A stretch of DNA of 29,940 bases from Trichoplax sp. H2 (lineage: Eukaryota; Placozoa; Uniplacotomia; Trichoplacea), in contig NOWV01000383.1 in assembly GCA_003344405.1 (NCBI GenBank), positions 1-29,940 on the forward strand. Direction: 5' to 3'. The notes beneath the pieces were generated by a model that saw only the letters and a program-made list of their open reading frames with translations, did no database searches and was not told the origin of the DNA. A program made the position numbers and the translations under genes. Position 1 is the first letter of the stretch. Each line of letters begins with the position of its first letter. This document shows positions 13,801 through 22,409 of the stretch, one piece after another.

Positions 13801-16800
13801 CTGGCTGTGTGGTTCTATTGATAGGAAAATAATAACTGTGAGAAATAGCACTTACATATCCGACTACTGTACGCCGCTAAACCAACAGAAATATTAGAAT
13901 CATAATATAGAGTTGTTAAGCATATAATAAATCAACATTTATTTCGAGGTAGAAGTATTTTTGAAGCCCCTGTGGCTAATTAACTCGTACTGGACTCAAT
14001 ATAGCAATTGAATGCCCAAAGGATCCTGCAAATTGCATCTAATTTTGAGTTTTTTTTACATTTAATTTAAGATTTGAATTAGACAAAATATTTTATAACT
14101 ATATAGCGGACTAAAACAAACATTTTATAAGTTAATTATTAAAGGTTAGAAAAGTAGTTGATTCCAGTGTAAATATTGGAGTGAAAGGTATAGTATTTGC
14201 TTTAAAAGTCTCAACGATATATATTTAAACCATGGACATGCAGAATATCAACTTACGCTCCAGGTGTTGGTGTTGTTGGTGGCGGTTCTAAACGTAAAAG
14301 TTACATATTAAATAACAGCTTAATTTCAAGAGAACTAAGGATAGATAATTTTAAAAGACAGTAAATAGTTACATTTAGCTAACCTTGGCAAGTTAAACGG
14401 ACATCCTTTTGGGGAGAGCAAATGATTGTTCCCCAATGGCGTATATCACATTGTGTGATATTTATTTCATTTCCCTTGCACTTAAAGTTATCGACCCATA
14501 TTTTTTCGCCTTGAGTAGTTTTTCCAGTAGTATTATAACTATGGAATATTCCAATGCCTAATTGCCGACACAAGACGTTGCCTGCGGCTGCATCAAAACG
14601 ATGATCACAAAATGAGCCCCATTGACCATTATGATAAATTTGAATACGCCCGGTTCTATTGGATGTTTTATCAACTAATCGAACATCTCCTTCGTTAGCT
14701 CCTATCGATGTAATTCAGAAGTGCGTTTAAAAACTTCGGGCAAGATCAATCGTGAACAGCAAGTAATAGTATAATTTCTTACTTGAAGTACAAGAAGTTC
14801 CGTAATATCCATTAGGGCAACTGCATGAATATCCATAACTCTCATCAGTACAATTTTGAGGGCTGTTGCACGGATTAAACTGGCATATATTACCTACAAA
14901 CATAAATAGAAATAAAAAATAATCGGTGCTAAAATTGTAATTTTGCCGATAAAATATGAAGTCTATTTCCAATGTTCATAAACCGTAACGAGTTTTAAAC
15001 CACATCTTATAATCGATGTATTGTATATAGATTCATATAATTGCGATTTCTTATCAGTAATTGCTGTAGATTCTTTAATGTATAACTTACGTAGCTGACA
15101 ATTTTTGCCACTTTGAGCAGATGTACATGTGCATTTGTATTGTACAGGCTCCGTCGCATTAGTAATTTCACAAGGATTCCGATTGCACTTGTTGGAAAGG
15201 CATGGATTATCTAGTTCAAAGTTTGCAAATAATTGCTTTGAAATAGATTCGCATTACGTTATGATTTAGCAGTAAGTGCCATCGACTGGTAATATCACAG
15301 TAAGATCTAAGAATACGCAGACCCGCTAATATTCAAATTCATCATTGTATTAACTCGCTCATATCATAAATGCTGTGATTAAGATTTAAAAATTAAAAAA
15401 TACAAGTAACTGTGATGTCTTTCAATAATAATTATTAATTTATTAAACATCAAAATGATTGCCATATAAGGCAGAACCATATAATTTAATTTAAACTTAA
15501 TCTTAGATTATGAAAAGTATTTATTTAAAAACTAAATAGACAAGCTGCATAGACTAATATTTCTATTCTGGATTCCTGATTTAGTCCGAGAATCAATCAA
15601 AAGTGATCGAAATCTCTATATCAGATACTTACTGGTGCATATTACTGTAATGGCCTCGTTAGCAGCACAATTAACATTTCCCCAAGGATCGTGCCTACAA
15701 TCTGAAATTTCACTTTCATCTCCATAGCAATCTACATTTGTTAACCAGTATTTGCCATTATAGGTGCCAAAGTTAGAGCAGCATTTAATATTTGCAGCAC
15801 CAACGTATCCGAGCTGGCGGCATATGACTTGCCCGTCAACTAAACCGAAATTGTCGTCGCAAATTCCTCTCCACGAACCATTATAATAGACTTCAGCATA
15901 TCCATCCATCGAAGTTGATCCACCTTGCAAACGTACATTGCCATTAAATAGATACTGATCTAAATGTGTCATCAACCAATCCGAGTTAGAGTTATCTACC
16001 TATCCACTTTAAACCGTGTAGATGTATATTGACAAAAAAGGGTTACTTCGGTCAATGCATGATTCAGGTAACTTACGTGTTTCACAATTCTTGCCGGTGA
16101 AACCGTTCATGCATCCGCATTGATAATCACCAACATCATTGATCACGCAGGAAGCACCATTTAAGCAAGGATTAGAATTGCAAGCAAGGCCTAAGAGGTT
16201 AAAAGTTACTTCCATTTAAATTCTATATTTTTTAGCATGATTAATTATATGAATCTGTTATTTAACTTATATTTACAGCAAAACAAAAGCAAATACTACA
16301 CGGGATAAATTTACCAGATTCACAACGTTGGCCAGTAAATTTGGAACTACACTGGCATTGATAAGTATTGTTGTTAAAATTAACACAAGTGCCAGTTATG
16401 CAAGGATTTGAGGAACAAGCAGGCACTGTTAAAGGCGTTTAACATAAGAAATAAGTAAAATCCAAACTTAGCACATATTAAAATTCAAGGCTATAAATCT
16501 AAATAAGAAGTGTGTAAATTAATATCTTACACTGATCACAGTTCTGGCCAAAATAATTTGAAGGACATAAGCAATTGTAGCTAGTCAAATCGTTTGTACA
16601 ATTTCCACCATTCTGGCAGGGACTAGAGGCACACGCTAAAGCTATTTTTAAAATTGAGCAATACTTTAGAAACTAACTCAAGTTATACTAATAAGAAAAT
16701 GCCTGTATTGTAACGTCACAAATAATTAACTTGATATTGCTAAACATGAAGTAGTTGCTATTTACTGTTAATCAAATTCGCAGGAGACAAATATGCTATC

Positions 16801-19800
16801 AGTTAATAATGTGTAAACTAATTTATTAACCAAGACTTTAGGCTACTGGAAAAATTATTATTATATAATCTATTTAATCAATAAGTATGCAACAGTCAAT
16901 TCCGGAATCATTGAATTAACTAGAGACAAGATATTAGGTGATTGCAGTGACTTGAAAATTTATATTTTACTCCCTATGAGAATGTATAGTATTACCTTGT
17001 TCACAATTATTTCCAGTGAAATATTTATCACAAACGCAGTAATAGTCGTTATTAAATTCTTTATGAACACATTGACCATGATTACCGCACGGCTGAGCTA
17101 AGCAGGCATCATCTGTAAAGGATTGAATAAAGAAGCAAAACTTATTTTATAAAAGTTATAGTGAAATAAATAATTGCATATTAAAACATAACTATTCTAA
17201 AAAATAAATATTAATTTAAGTGATTTGATTATCGCTATAATTATTTGCTTACTTGTGCAAGTAATAGTATTCCAGAAGCCTCCGTGATTTGCACAAATTC
17301 GATGGATGTAGTTTCCGTAAGAACACTCGTATAAATTCTGAGCGTTTTCATTGCATAATATGAAATCTAATGCTCTAATAGATGAGGCATAATGACCAGT
17401 ACTGCAACATGAAGTAGCAAAGGCACGCTTATAGCCAATGCTTCGACATGCTGTATGGTATGCGGCAGCGTTTACTTCACAACTAGGTCCCCATGTTCCA
17501 TTATAATAAAATTCTAGTACCCCCGTGTAAGGCTTGCCTTCCCAATGATTAACTAGACGTGCAGTAATATTATAGTTGGCAGCTAAAGTATTCCAAGAAA
17601 GAAAAGAAGTATTTTTGTAATCACTGCAAATTCCATGCACACAAAACAAACTTATTTCCTTAATTAATATCCAAGCTTAAAAATTTTTACTTACTGTCAG
17701 TACATGATTCGCCACTTTTGCAAACGCATTTGTAGCCAAAGATTCCTCTAACACATGTAGTGTTTACGGGGCAAGGATTATTTCTGCAATTATCTAGTAC
17801 TATAAAGATAAAGTGGCGTTCAATTTATTACGTATTTTGCGGTCAAAGAATTACAAGGTCTCATTTTACATGCTATATGTGATTGTTAATACCTTTATCA
17901 CAATTCTGTCCGGTGTAGCCTGGATCGCATTTACAAGTATAGGCATTATTATCTTGTTTATTAGGTACACAGCTCCCATAATTGCAAGGTTTACTGACGC
18001 ATACTGAATCTATGAAGGTAAAAAGGATTAGCTTCTAGAGCTTATTTGAATTATTATAATCACCTCTAATATATCATCTCTTAGGATCTTAACATGAATA
18101 GGATAGTCCTAAAAATTTTCACTTAATCCGAAAAATTTTTGCTTAGGCTGAAATATCACTTACTGGAACAAATGACTCCAGCGCTATTACGCACATCACA
18201 TGTTGCTGATTGATCACGTTTAAACTGACACGCTCCGATATATTTTTCCTCTCCTGTACAATAAATACTAGCCATAACGGATAACTGAGGATTACCACCA
18301 TAGGGTTGCGTAGGAAATGATCCACAGCAACCAGTCGATAAGGCACCACGATATCCCAACTGCTTGCAAGCAACTTGAGCAGATACCATATTCCAACCGT
18401 GATGATAGCATAATCTATACCAAGTGTCGTTCTTGATGATTTCAACAATTCCGCTCGACAATGTTAAATTATTGCCATTGACTAATCGTATCTTATTATC
18501 CACTATAGAAAAGAGAAGAACGTAATTTCAATTTTCACAAAATTGATAATAAGTAGTCAATTATGTTCCAGAAATCTAATAAAGAAAAGAGCGGTACTGT
18601 ATCTAGTGAATGAATTTTAGAGAAAAATTTGATATAAAAATTATACTCATACATTGACCCTTACACGAAATTTTTTCAAATTTTCGTAATAACATTTTAT
18701 AGCATGTCGTAAATTGATACCATCGTTAGTTGAATCACTTTTAAATGATATCAGTATTACCTGGTTGGGGATAGGGCACGTTATAACTAACGCAATCGTC
18801 ATCTGATAACTTTGCACAATTGATATAAGGGTAAAGAATGGATTGTTGAACGCCGGGGATTTGAGAAGCACACGTCTTAAATAATTTAACCATTCTATAA
18901 CAATCCGATTTGCATAGGTTAGAATGATCATCGCATTGCTTGAAAGTAGTATGGCAGAGGGTAGCAGAAATATATTCACGGCAAGTAAGCGAAAAGTTGC
19001 TTGCTGTATTGAGTAAATCAATACTATTTTTGATATCTTTTTCTGCCAAGTCCGCTGCAATGTTTCCAGCCACGGTAACATTAAGAGAAGGTAAGTATCC
19101 AGAGCAGACATTGCCACTATAGACAAAGCACTCTTTATAATCAATAACATCAGGGCTAAGAATAAAACAGAAAAGGGAAAGTTTGATTAATATTAGCAGG
19201 AAAAGATTCTCGTTTGTTACTAATACATCCATAATAGTCAGCAGACATTTTTCTAATTAAAGAAACATTCAAAATGATACGGATAATGGCATATGCAGCA
19301 TAGTTTAATTCAAAACTTACCTTGGTGGATCTGAATACCAATGATATTTATTCATATTTATGTAAAGAAGAATGCAAATATTAAATTAGCAATTGATGAA
19401 AGCAAGAAAACTGCTATCCAATTCATATTCCATGCTCCCTGTAGCTCTATTCCTGTTGATACTTAAGTAAGGTACCGTAATCAAGTATATTAAATTGAAA
19501 AGAACGGAATTGGATTATACATATTTATGAGAGGCGGCTTATGTTAGCAAAATTATTAAAAGTGGAGTTTAAATATAAAGCTAAAAGTTGTATGACATTA
19601 ATCTATAGACGAAATTTTACCTTGAATATGAAAGCATTGTGGAGGATTATTTTGTTTAATGGATGAGCATGACTTGAGTCCAAATTCTTTATCGCTGCCA
19701 ATCATACCGGAAAAGCAATTCTTTCTGAAAGTCTGATATTTTAAGCAGTCGCTCTGACACATACTATTAAATGATGTTCCATTGTAGCACTGTAGATAAA

Positions 19801-22038
19801 GTGAGCTACAGACGTAGGGTTTACTAAATCTCAGACATTCATACGGCATACCACCTGTGGCTTGGGCGAATGAATAGACAAGACTCAGTGATTTTTCATA
19901 CTTGTTAGCATCGTTCAATTTAGTTGCTAAATAATTTACGTGGCCAGCACAAAATGATCCTTTATACACGGAGCAGCTTTGCCAGTGTGCTAGAGTGTTT
20001 TGATAACCATACTATAAATGTTATGAGGAAAAAATCTCATTAATTCAAATTTTTAAAGGCCGCAATTAATTAATTAGAAATATTTCCATGTTAATTACAT
20101 ATTAAAGAATCCGTCCAATTGAAAGTGCCAAGATACAATACGAGCGAATATTGCATACATAAAATAGCAATACAGTAAGAAAATGCCAAAACATTAATAT
20201 CTGTGCTATAACTGGCAAATACAGATAACAATCACGAACGATTTCGATTTTTAATTTATTAATATTAAGAACCATCTATTATTTAGTTAACTCATTAATT
20301 GATTCATGAAAATTTCTACTCCAGATTTACCTGTACTCTCACAATTTTTGCCGGTATAACCTGGCCAACAGCCACAGGCGTAAGTAGTACCTCTATTAAT
20401 TACGGAGCATTGACCATTTAAACATGGATTACTCGCACATGGCGAAGGACAACGGCTGTATTCTAAGTGAAATTTAATTTATCGAAATGATCAAGTACAT
20501 TAGTTACGTACAATCAAATCAGAATAAAATTCGATGTTTTTCAACCGCAATCAAATTATTGGCATGATTACTGTTACAGTGATATCTTACTCTTAGGACA
20601 TTTTAATAAGTATGGTAGTAGCTAATATCAAAAATATCCATATTTGCAGTACTAGATAAGCAATGCCTTAACGTGGATATTATTTATGATAGTTTATTAC
20701 GTATTTGATATTGATTATTATAATGTGTAGATAGTAGTAAGATGATTCAAGTTCTTGCTAATGACAGTTGAACCAGACAACATACGAGTACATGCTTAGA
20801 TGAAAATTTAGTATGATTTAGAGATCAAAAATATTTACTGATAAAAAAAGCTATGTAAGGAGTATCTCAGTTCTAGATTATTCTCCTAGTAAGATAACAT
20901 AATTATACTGTAGTTATTTACAAATTAAACATTTGAGTTGAGTTATGTTGGTGAAAAGTTGTAAATGCGTCTATGCTAATAGAATTTCTCTCTTCACAGT
21001 ACTTCCCTGTGTCTTTTAACGCTTATTAAAAGGGGGTTTAAGTCAGCAGTTACTTATAGACTTTTACTTTTCGTTTCTTTGTCACAGAGTTGAAAGTGTG
21101 ACAATTATATAAAATTAAATTACTATCATAATTAACTACTGTACATTGGTTTTCTATGATTAACTTAGTCGGATATTTTGTAAATTTAAATGAAATTTAA
21201 TTAATTACATGATTAAACGTACATATTTTGTGACTAAACTAAAATATTAAAGCTTGACTCCTCAGCTCATATGATAACACTAAGTAAATTAAGAATTGAC
21301 AGACTTCACAATACCTGGCACACAAGAGGAAGTTGAATTTTGGGAATTACATAGGCATAAGTAGGCAATTCCGGTTTCATTTCTTACATTAACACACTTG
21401 CCAGCCGTACAGGGGCTACTGCCGCATGGTAACCCAGATGCATTTATAGCTATCAAACAAAAATAGAATCAAATTCATTTTGCCATAATACAGCCTGCAA
21501 CTACGACACTATAGGCTTTAAATTAATTTCTCTTAATAGCAAAGGGTCTGGTATTTCTTCATACCAGGCAATATTACATGATTTGAGAAAATATTTGATT
21601 ACTGTAGATTAGCATGCAATAAACGGTAAAATTCTTCCTTAAAATTGCTCGTTACAATATAGCATTAACTAATGAAAAATGCTTACACTCGTATCAGTGA
21701 ACAGCATTACGATCTTTACTTCAAATTTAGACATTATTAGTAACATGCAATAGCATAATATAGCTCTGATATATAACAAAGTGATGCACTTTTTCTAATA
21801 TTCAAAAGATCTATAGCAAGACGTATAGGCTTAATACAGACAAAGGAGAGTATAATTAATTTATTAGTTCAGACATTGCATCCTCCAAGATATTATAATA
21901 AGCATTGAATCAAACCTTCATTGCAAAGTTGTCCTAGGTAACCATTGTAACATAAGCATCGATACTCATTAGTATTAATGCTTTGACAATATCCACGGAA
22001 GCAAGGTTGGCTATCGCAAGCAGTGGTAGAGGCACGAC
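169..22038 (-). CDS. Giant chimeric adhesion GPCR (56-exon model, 5' end open)
   Basis: This is the gene-level entry; the module entries give exon coordinates. The product should be a plasma-membrane receptor with an ectodomain of about 3,100 residues and a class B2 (adhesion) seven-helix domain. Order N to C: EGF x3, Frizzled CRD x2, SRCR/EGF mosaic, Pro/Thr linker, Frizzled CRD x2, mucin-like linker, EGF, Ig, EGF ladder, NIDO, AMOP, VWD, cadherin-like, EGFs, SEA, EGF, short GAIN with GPS, TM1-TM7. Every exon has an AG before it and a GT after it, and phases match at each junction. Adding exon lengths by hand from 22038 to the stop codon in the contig 3 copy gives a whole number of codons (about 3,430). 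Ligand and signalling partner cannot be read from sequence. Weak points: the first exon is missing, there is an N gap inside the 7TM part, and the acceptor of the second CRD is uncertain. The locus could alternatively be two genes that I have joined. Confidence 0.82.
1746..2043. repeat. Direct repeat across the first gap, left copy
   Basis: It matches 2207-2504 with scattered substitutions and covers the TM2 exon plus part of the intron upstream of it. Homology stops abruptly after position 2043, just where contig 2 reaches the end of the TM1 exon. The following 2044-2186 has no counterpart there. Confidence 0.93.
2187..2206. other. Assembly gap (20 N)
   Basis: Twenty undetermined bases join contig 1 and contig 2. 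The same 300-base segment lies on both sides, so the true distance is unknown and may be negative (unmerged overlap). Confidence 0.99.
2207..2504. repeat. Direct repeat across the first gap, right copy
   Basis: This is the second copy of the TM2 exon (2225-2324) with its upstream intron. It differs from the contig 1 copy at several positions. Two of these, in the first 140 bases, agree with the contig 3 copy instead. Confidence 0.93.
2225..2598 (-). CDS. Adhesion GPCR TM1 and TM2 exons
   Basis: TM1 is exon 2507-2598: phase 0 at its start, phase 2 at its end, with hydrophobic stretch [16 protein letters not shown] followed by TLLR. TM2 is exon 2225-2324: [20 protein letters not shown], ending in phase 0. 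The split Arg codon gives the usual short first intracellular loop before IHKN. The TM1 acceptor (AAG before 2598) was chosen because it is in frame with the GPS exon. A better-looking CAG at about 2553 would break the frame. Confidence 0.85.
2701..2960 (-). CDS. Short GAIN-B region with GPS autoproteolysis site
   Basis: One exon of 86 codons. The first half (AISVSNLN..., then [10 protein letters not shown]) resembles the beta strands of a GAIN B subdomain. The second half is a GPS motif with Cys residues in FCIF, DGC, TCAC, the conserved SSW, and [13 protein letters not shown]. The expected cleavage is between Leu and Thr of HLT, codons 2725-2727 and 2722-2724. In family members this self-cleavage yields an N-terminal fragment held non-covalently to the 7TM part, with a tethered agonist beginning at Thr. 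The Trp that usually follows the first GPS Cys is replaced by Leu (CIFL). The exon ends in phase 0. The GAIN region is much shorter than the roughly 300 residues usual for the family. Confidence 0.9.
3480..3605 (-). CDS. Calcium-binding-type EGF module before GPS
   Basis: This phase 1-1 exon begins DYNEC and has six Cys with the asparagine-aromatic pattern [11 protein letters not shown] of calcium-binding EGFs. It separates the SEA domain from the GPS exon, as EGF modules do in several adhesion receptors. Confidence 0.85.
3672..4610 (-). CDS. SEA domain (three exons)
   Basis: Exons 4504-4610, 3965-4035 and 3672-3814 give about 107 residues. The start ([20 protein letters not shown]) fits the SEA strand-helix opening. 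The second exon has the helix ending in VVELF. The third has [20 protein letters not shown] and [12 protein letters not shown]. The GSVV lies where SEA domains self-cleave (between G and S; family consensus GSVVV), codons 3712-3723. Known SEA domains occur close to the membrane in mucins and some adhesion receptors. Phases run 1-0, 0-2, 2-1, consistent with a single domain split by introns. Assigned from pattern only. Confidence 0.75.
4710..5112 (-). CDS. Two calcium-binding EGF modules
   Basis: Exon 4990-5112 begins [16 protein letters not shown] and ends in a [10 protein letters not shown] pattern like the EGFs of LDL-receptor type. Exon 4710-4862 begins [12 protein letters not shown] and has a long insertion (about 20 residues rich in Thr) before its last Cys. 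Both are phase 1-1. Confidence 0.88.
5189..5816 (-). CDS. Cadherin-like domain followed by two EGF-like modules
   Basis: Exon 5519-5816 encodes [17 protein letters not shown]..., then [21 protein letters not shown] and [10 protein letters not shown]. This is a beta-sandwich of cadherin-like type often found after the VWD of NIDO-AMOP-VWD proteins. It ends in [11 protein letters not shown], the first half of an EGF that exon 5189-5400 completes ([14 protein letters not shown]). The same exon carries a second EGF-like unit, [12 protein letters not shown]...[15 protein letters not shown]. The phase 2 junction splits the first EGF; the second exon ends in phase 1. Confidence 0.8.
5914..6177 (-). 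CDS. Region C-terminal to VWD
   Basis: This 88-codon exon follows VWD directly: [13 protein letters not shown], then a helical Gln-rich stretch and [20 protein letters not shown]4-like proteins have a comparable segment after VWD, with ESLF-Y and a pair of Cys before a Tyr-Asp. Joining uses the GTAAGT donor after 6299, giving GQL-Y-QITP. A later GT at 6294 would break the frame. Confidence 0.78.
6299..7653 (-). CDS. NIDO end, AMOP domain and von Willebrand type D domain
   Basis: Exon 7138-7653 begins [12 protein letters not shown] and [12 protein letters not shown], the last strands of NIDO. It continues into AMOP with [19 protein letters not shown] and LDRRFVF. Exon 6299-7079 completes AMOP ([44 protein letters not shown]) and runs straight into VWD with [18 protein letters not shown] and [14 protein letters not shown]. 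Adjacent NIDO, AMOP and VWD are the hallmark of MUC4- and SUSD2-like proteins. The GDPH at 6846-6857 is the site where some mucins self-cleave between Asp and Pro. AMOP is split by a phase 0 intron. Confidence 0.92.
8128..8782 (-). CDS. NIDO domain, N-terminal exons
   Basis: Exon 8655-8782 encodes [20 protein letters not shown], then MQAFHRDLY. Exon 8128-8499 continues with [24 protein letters not shown] and [12 protein letters not shown]. The join reads [13 protein letters not shown], the typical NIDO core. The domain is completed in exon 7138-7653. NIDO (nidogen extracellular) is found in nidogen, alpha-tectorin and MUC4; its exact role is not known. Introns within it are phase 0. Confidence 0.92.
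8969..11052 (-). CDS. Ladder of nine EGF modules, alternating plain and calcium-binding type
   Basis: N to C the exons are 10942-11052, 10749-10856, 10568-10678, 10299-10406, 10000-10110, 9802-9909, 9590-9703, 9180-9290 and 8969-9088, all phase 1-1. The first, third, fifth and seventh are plain EGFs with an S-x-PC or SNPC opening and a GYTG/GFTG end. The second, fourth, sixth and eighth open with DI(D/N)EC and share a distinctive core ([44 protein letters not shown]); three of the four end LC after GR or GN. The ninth ([17 protein letters not shown]) is a longer calcium-binding type. Tandem calcium-binding EGFs normally form rigid rods. The alternation suggests a two-module unit was amplified. 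Confidence 0.93.
11427..11726 (-). CDS. Immunoglobulin-like domain
   Basis: A single 100-codon phase 1-1 exon. It has the I-set pattern: [20 protein letters not shown] with the strand B Cys and strand C Trp, [14 protein letters not shown], then NGGNYWCTA with the strand F Tyr-x-Cys. It is the only Ig domain in the gene and sits between two EGF exons. Confidence 0.92.
11873..12237 (-). CDS. Short linker exon and EGF module
   Basis: Exon 12182-12237 (56 bases, phase 2 to phase 1) encodes [19 protein letters not shown] recognise no domain in it. Exon 11873-12004 is an EGF with [17 protein letters not shown] and [15 protein letters not shown]. The small exon is supported by good splice sites and by restoring the phase 1 pattern after the mucin-like exon. 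Confidence 0.75.
12305..12557 (-). CDS. Ser/Thr/Ala-rich mucin-like linker
   Basis: The 84-residue exon is dominated by Thr, Ser, Ala and Gly, with imperfect short repeats of the ATTM/AATT kind near its end and Asn-Gly-Thr or Asn-Thr-Thr sites for N-glycosylation. It has no Cys. Such stretches are usually O-glycosylated, extended spacers. It separates the second Frizzled pair from the Ig/EGF part. It starts in phase 1 and ends in phase 2. Confidence 0.82.
12666..13814 (-). CDS. Second pair of Frizzled-type cysteine-rich domains
   Basis: Exon 13395-13814 (10 Cys: [37 protein letters not shown] and others) and exon 12666-13045 (10 Cys: [41 protein letters not shown] and others) each match the Fz pattern. 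That pattern has two N-terminal Cys, then two Cys around an aromatic/hydrophobic stretch, C-x-x-x-C before a basic/acidic helix, and two terminal Cys. Fz domains bind lipid-modified Wnt in Frizzled receptors. Whether these bind any lipid or ligand cannot be told. The two exons are joined by a phase 2 intron, unlike the first pair. Confidence 0.88.
14257..14287 (-). CDS. Pro/Thr micro-exon linker
   Basis: A 31-base exon encoding PPPTTPTPG, with an AG acceptor and GTAAGT donor. It converts the phase 1 end of the preceding SRCR exon to the phase 2 start of the third Frizzled domain, which supports it strongly despite its size. Confidence 0.75.
14384..14701 (-). CDS. SRCR domain 4 (six-Cys type)
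   Basis: A single phase 1-1 exon: [56 protein letters not shown] and a final LTC. It has the six Cys of group A SRCR domains and lacks the CC pair seen in the other three here. SRCR domains are extracellular binding modules of scavenger and adhesion receptors. Confidence 0.92.
14783..15210 (-). CDS. Two EGF modules
   Basis: Exon 15091-15210 reads [18 protein letters not shown] and [14 protein letters not shown]; it carries one Cys more than usual in its first part. Exon 14783-14893 reads [14 protein letters not shown] and [14 protein letters not shown]. Both are phase 1-1. Confidence 0.86.
15633..15959 (-). CDS. SRCR domain 3 (eight Cys, CC pair)
   Basis: A phase 1-1 exon of 109 codons with [76 protein letters not shown] and VICTSK. 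This is the most typical SRCR of the four, with two additional Cys relative to group A. Confidence 0.94.
16077..17112 (-). CDS. Four EGF modules
   Basis: Exons 16996-17112 ([13 protein letters not shown]), 16531-16641 ([13 protein letters not shown]), 16315-16425 ([12 protein letters not shown]) and 16077-16190 ([13 protein letters not shown]) are all phase 1-1, six-Cys modules ending in G-x-x-C. None has the D-x-(D/N)-E-C start, so these are not calcium-binding type. Confidence 0.92.
17253..17582 (-). CDS. SRCR domain 2 (eight Cys, divergent)
   Basis: The exon reads [63 protein letters not shown] and TCTSK. It keeps the SRCR spacing and CC pair but lacks the usual Glu-x-x-(I/L) core. I chose the acceptor before 17582 (TTTAG) because it restores phase 1. 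The open frame extends further upstream to 17649, but that part appears to be intron. Confidence 0.88.
17695..18009 (-). CDS. Two EGF modules
   Basis: Exon 17893-18009 reads [15 protein letters not shown] and [14 protein letters not shown]. Exon 17695-17799 reads [14 protein letters not shown] and [11 protein letters not shown], with a shortened end lacking the usual G-Y-x-G turn. Both are phase 1-1 and sit between SRCR 1 and SRCR 2. Confidence 0.87.
18164..18502 (-). CDS. SRCR domain 1 (eight Cys, CC pair)
   Basis: A phase 1-1 exon with [65 protein letters not shown] and VICSSK. The CC pair and eight Cys match SRCR 2 and 3. Confidence 0.92.
18761..19989 (-). CDS. First pair of Frizzled-type cysteine-rich domains
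   Basis: Exon 19621-19989 (10 Cys: [35 protein letters not shown] and others) and exon 18761-19132 (10 Cys: [44 protein letters not shown] and others) both fit the Fz pattern. Both are phase 1-1. For the first, the acceptor before 19989 (CTCTAG) is in frame; the AG further upstream would need another phase. For the second, the only in-frame acceptor is a poor one (TATAAAG) just before the first Cys. A much better site (TTCTTAG, before about 19154) needs a different phase, so an exon may be missing between the two CRDs or a second start may exist here. Confidence 0.83.
20331..20462 (-). CDS. EGF module
   Basis: A phase 1-1 exon with [16 protein letters not shown] and [14 protein letters not shown]. 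It is clearly EGF, with an extra Cys at each end of the first half. It precedes the first Frizzled pair. Confidence 0.9.
20463..21314 (-). other. Long intron (about 850 bases)
   Basis: The intron lies between the second and third EGF exons. I see no open frame with recognisable domain pattern, and no repeat of length. It is the longest intron of the gene by this model and may hold an exon I missed. Confidence 0.6.
21315..21449 (-). CDS. EGF-like module, second in model
   Basis: A phase 1-1 exon with [15 protein letters not shown] and [14 protein letters not shown]. The first half is typical EGF. The second half lacks the glycine-aromatic turn, so this is a divergent module. Confidence 0.8.
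21916..22038 (-). CDS. EGF module, first recognised exon
   Basis: The exon encodes [16 protein letters not shown] and [14 protein letters not shown], phase 1-1, with acceptor TTAATAG before 22038 and donor GTTTG. Its phase requires an upstream coding exon ending in phase 1, which I could not identify with confidence. Confidence 0.85.
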
Positions 22039-22409
22039 CTATTAATAAGAATTAATCCTAGCTAAGAATATTTCCTTGCCCCTTCATTATGAAATGCAAT
22101 AGCTGGATCGAAAATCATTGACGTCATGATCATCTAGTAGTATTTCTACTATGGCTACAATGATGTATTAACCGGAAATTATTGACGATTAGGCAGGCCA
22201 ATAATTTTATTGAAATATATTACTTTTTAAACAACTTCATTAACATATTTAACAGACGTATTCGACAATTTCAATAATATCAACAATAGACTTTAATTTC
22301 TATTCAACAGTCAATTAACGCTATCTGTAATTGAAAACAACAACTAGTAATCGATCTTTTCTTCAAGGCACCACGCCTTTAGGGAAGTAATTGTATCCTG
22401 TTGTCAAAC

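Noticed and set aside
13856-13876. 21-base segment flanked by AG and GT on the minus strand, phase-compatible with its neighbours
   Set aside because: In the required frame it contains a TAG stop, so it cannot be a coding micro-exon.
17583-17649. N-terminal extension of SRCR 2 starting [10 protein letters not shown]
   Set aside because: Open by chance; the acceptor needed would be out of phase with the preceding EGF exon, while the TTTAG before 17582 is in phase.
18143-18448. 101-codon minus-strand open frame over SRCR 1
   Set aside because: Alternate frame of the SRCR exon 18164-18502 without domain similarity.
18647-19150. 167-codon minus-strand open frame
   Set aside because: It is the wrong frame over the second Frizzled CRD exon; it lacks the ten-Cys pattern seen in the correct frame.
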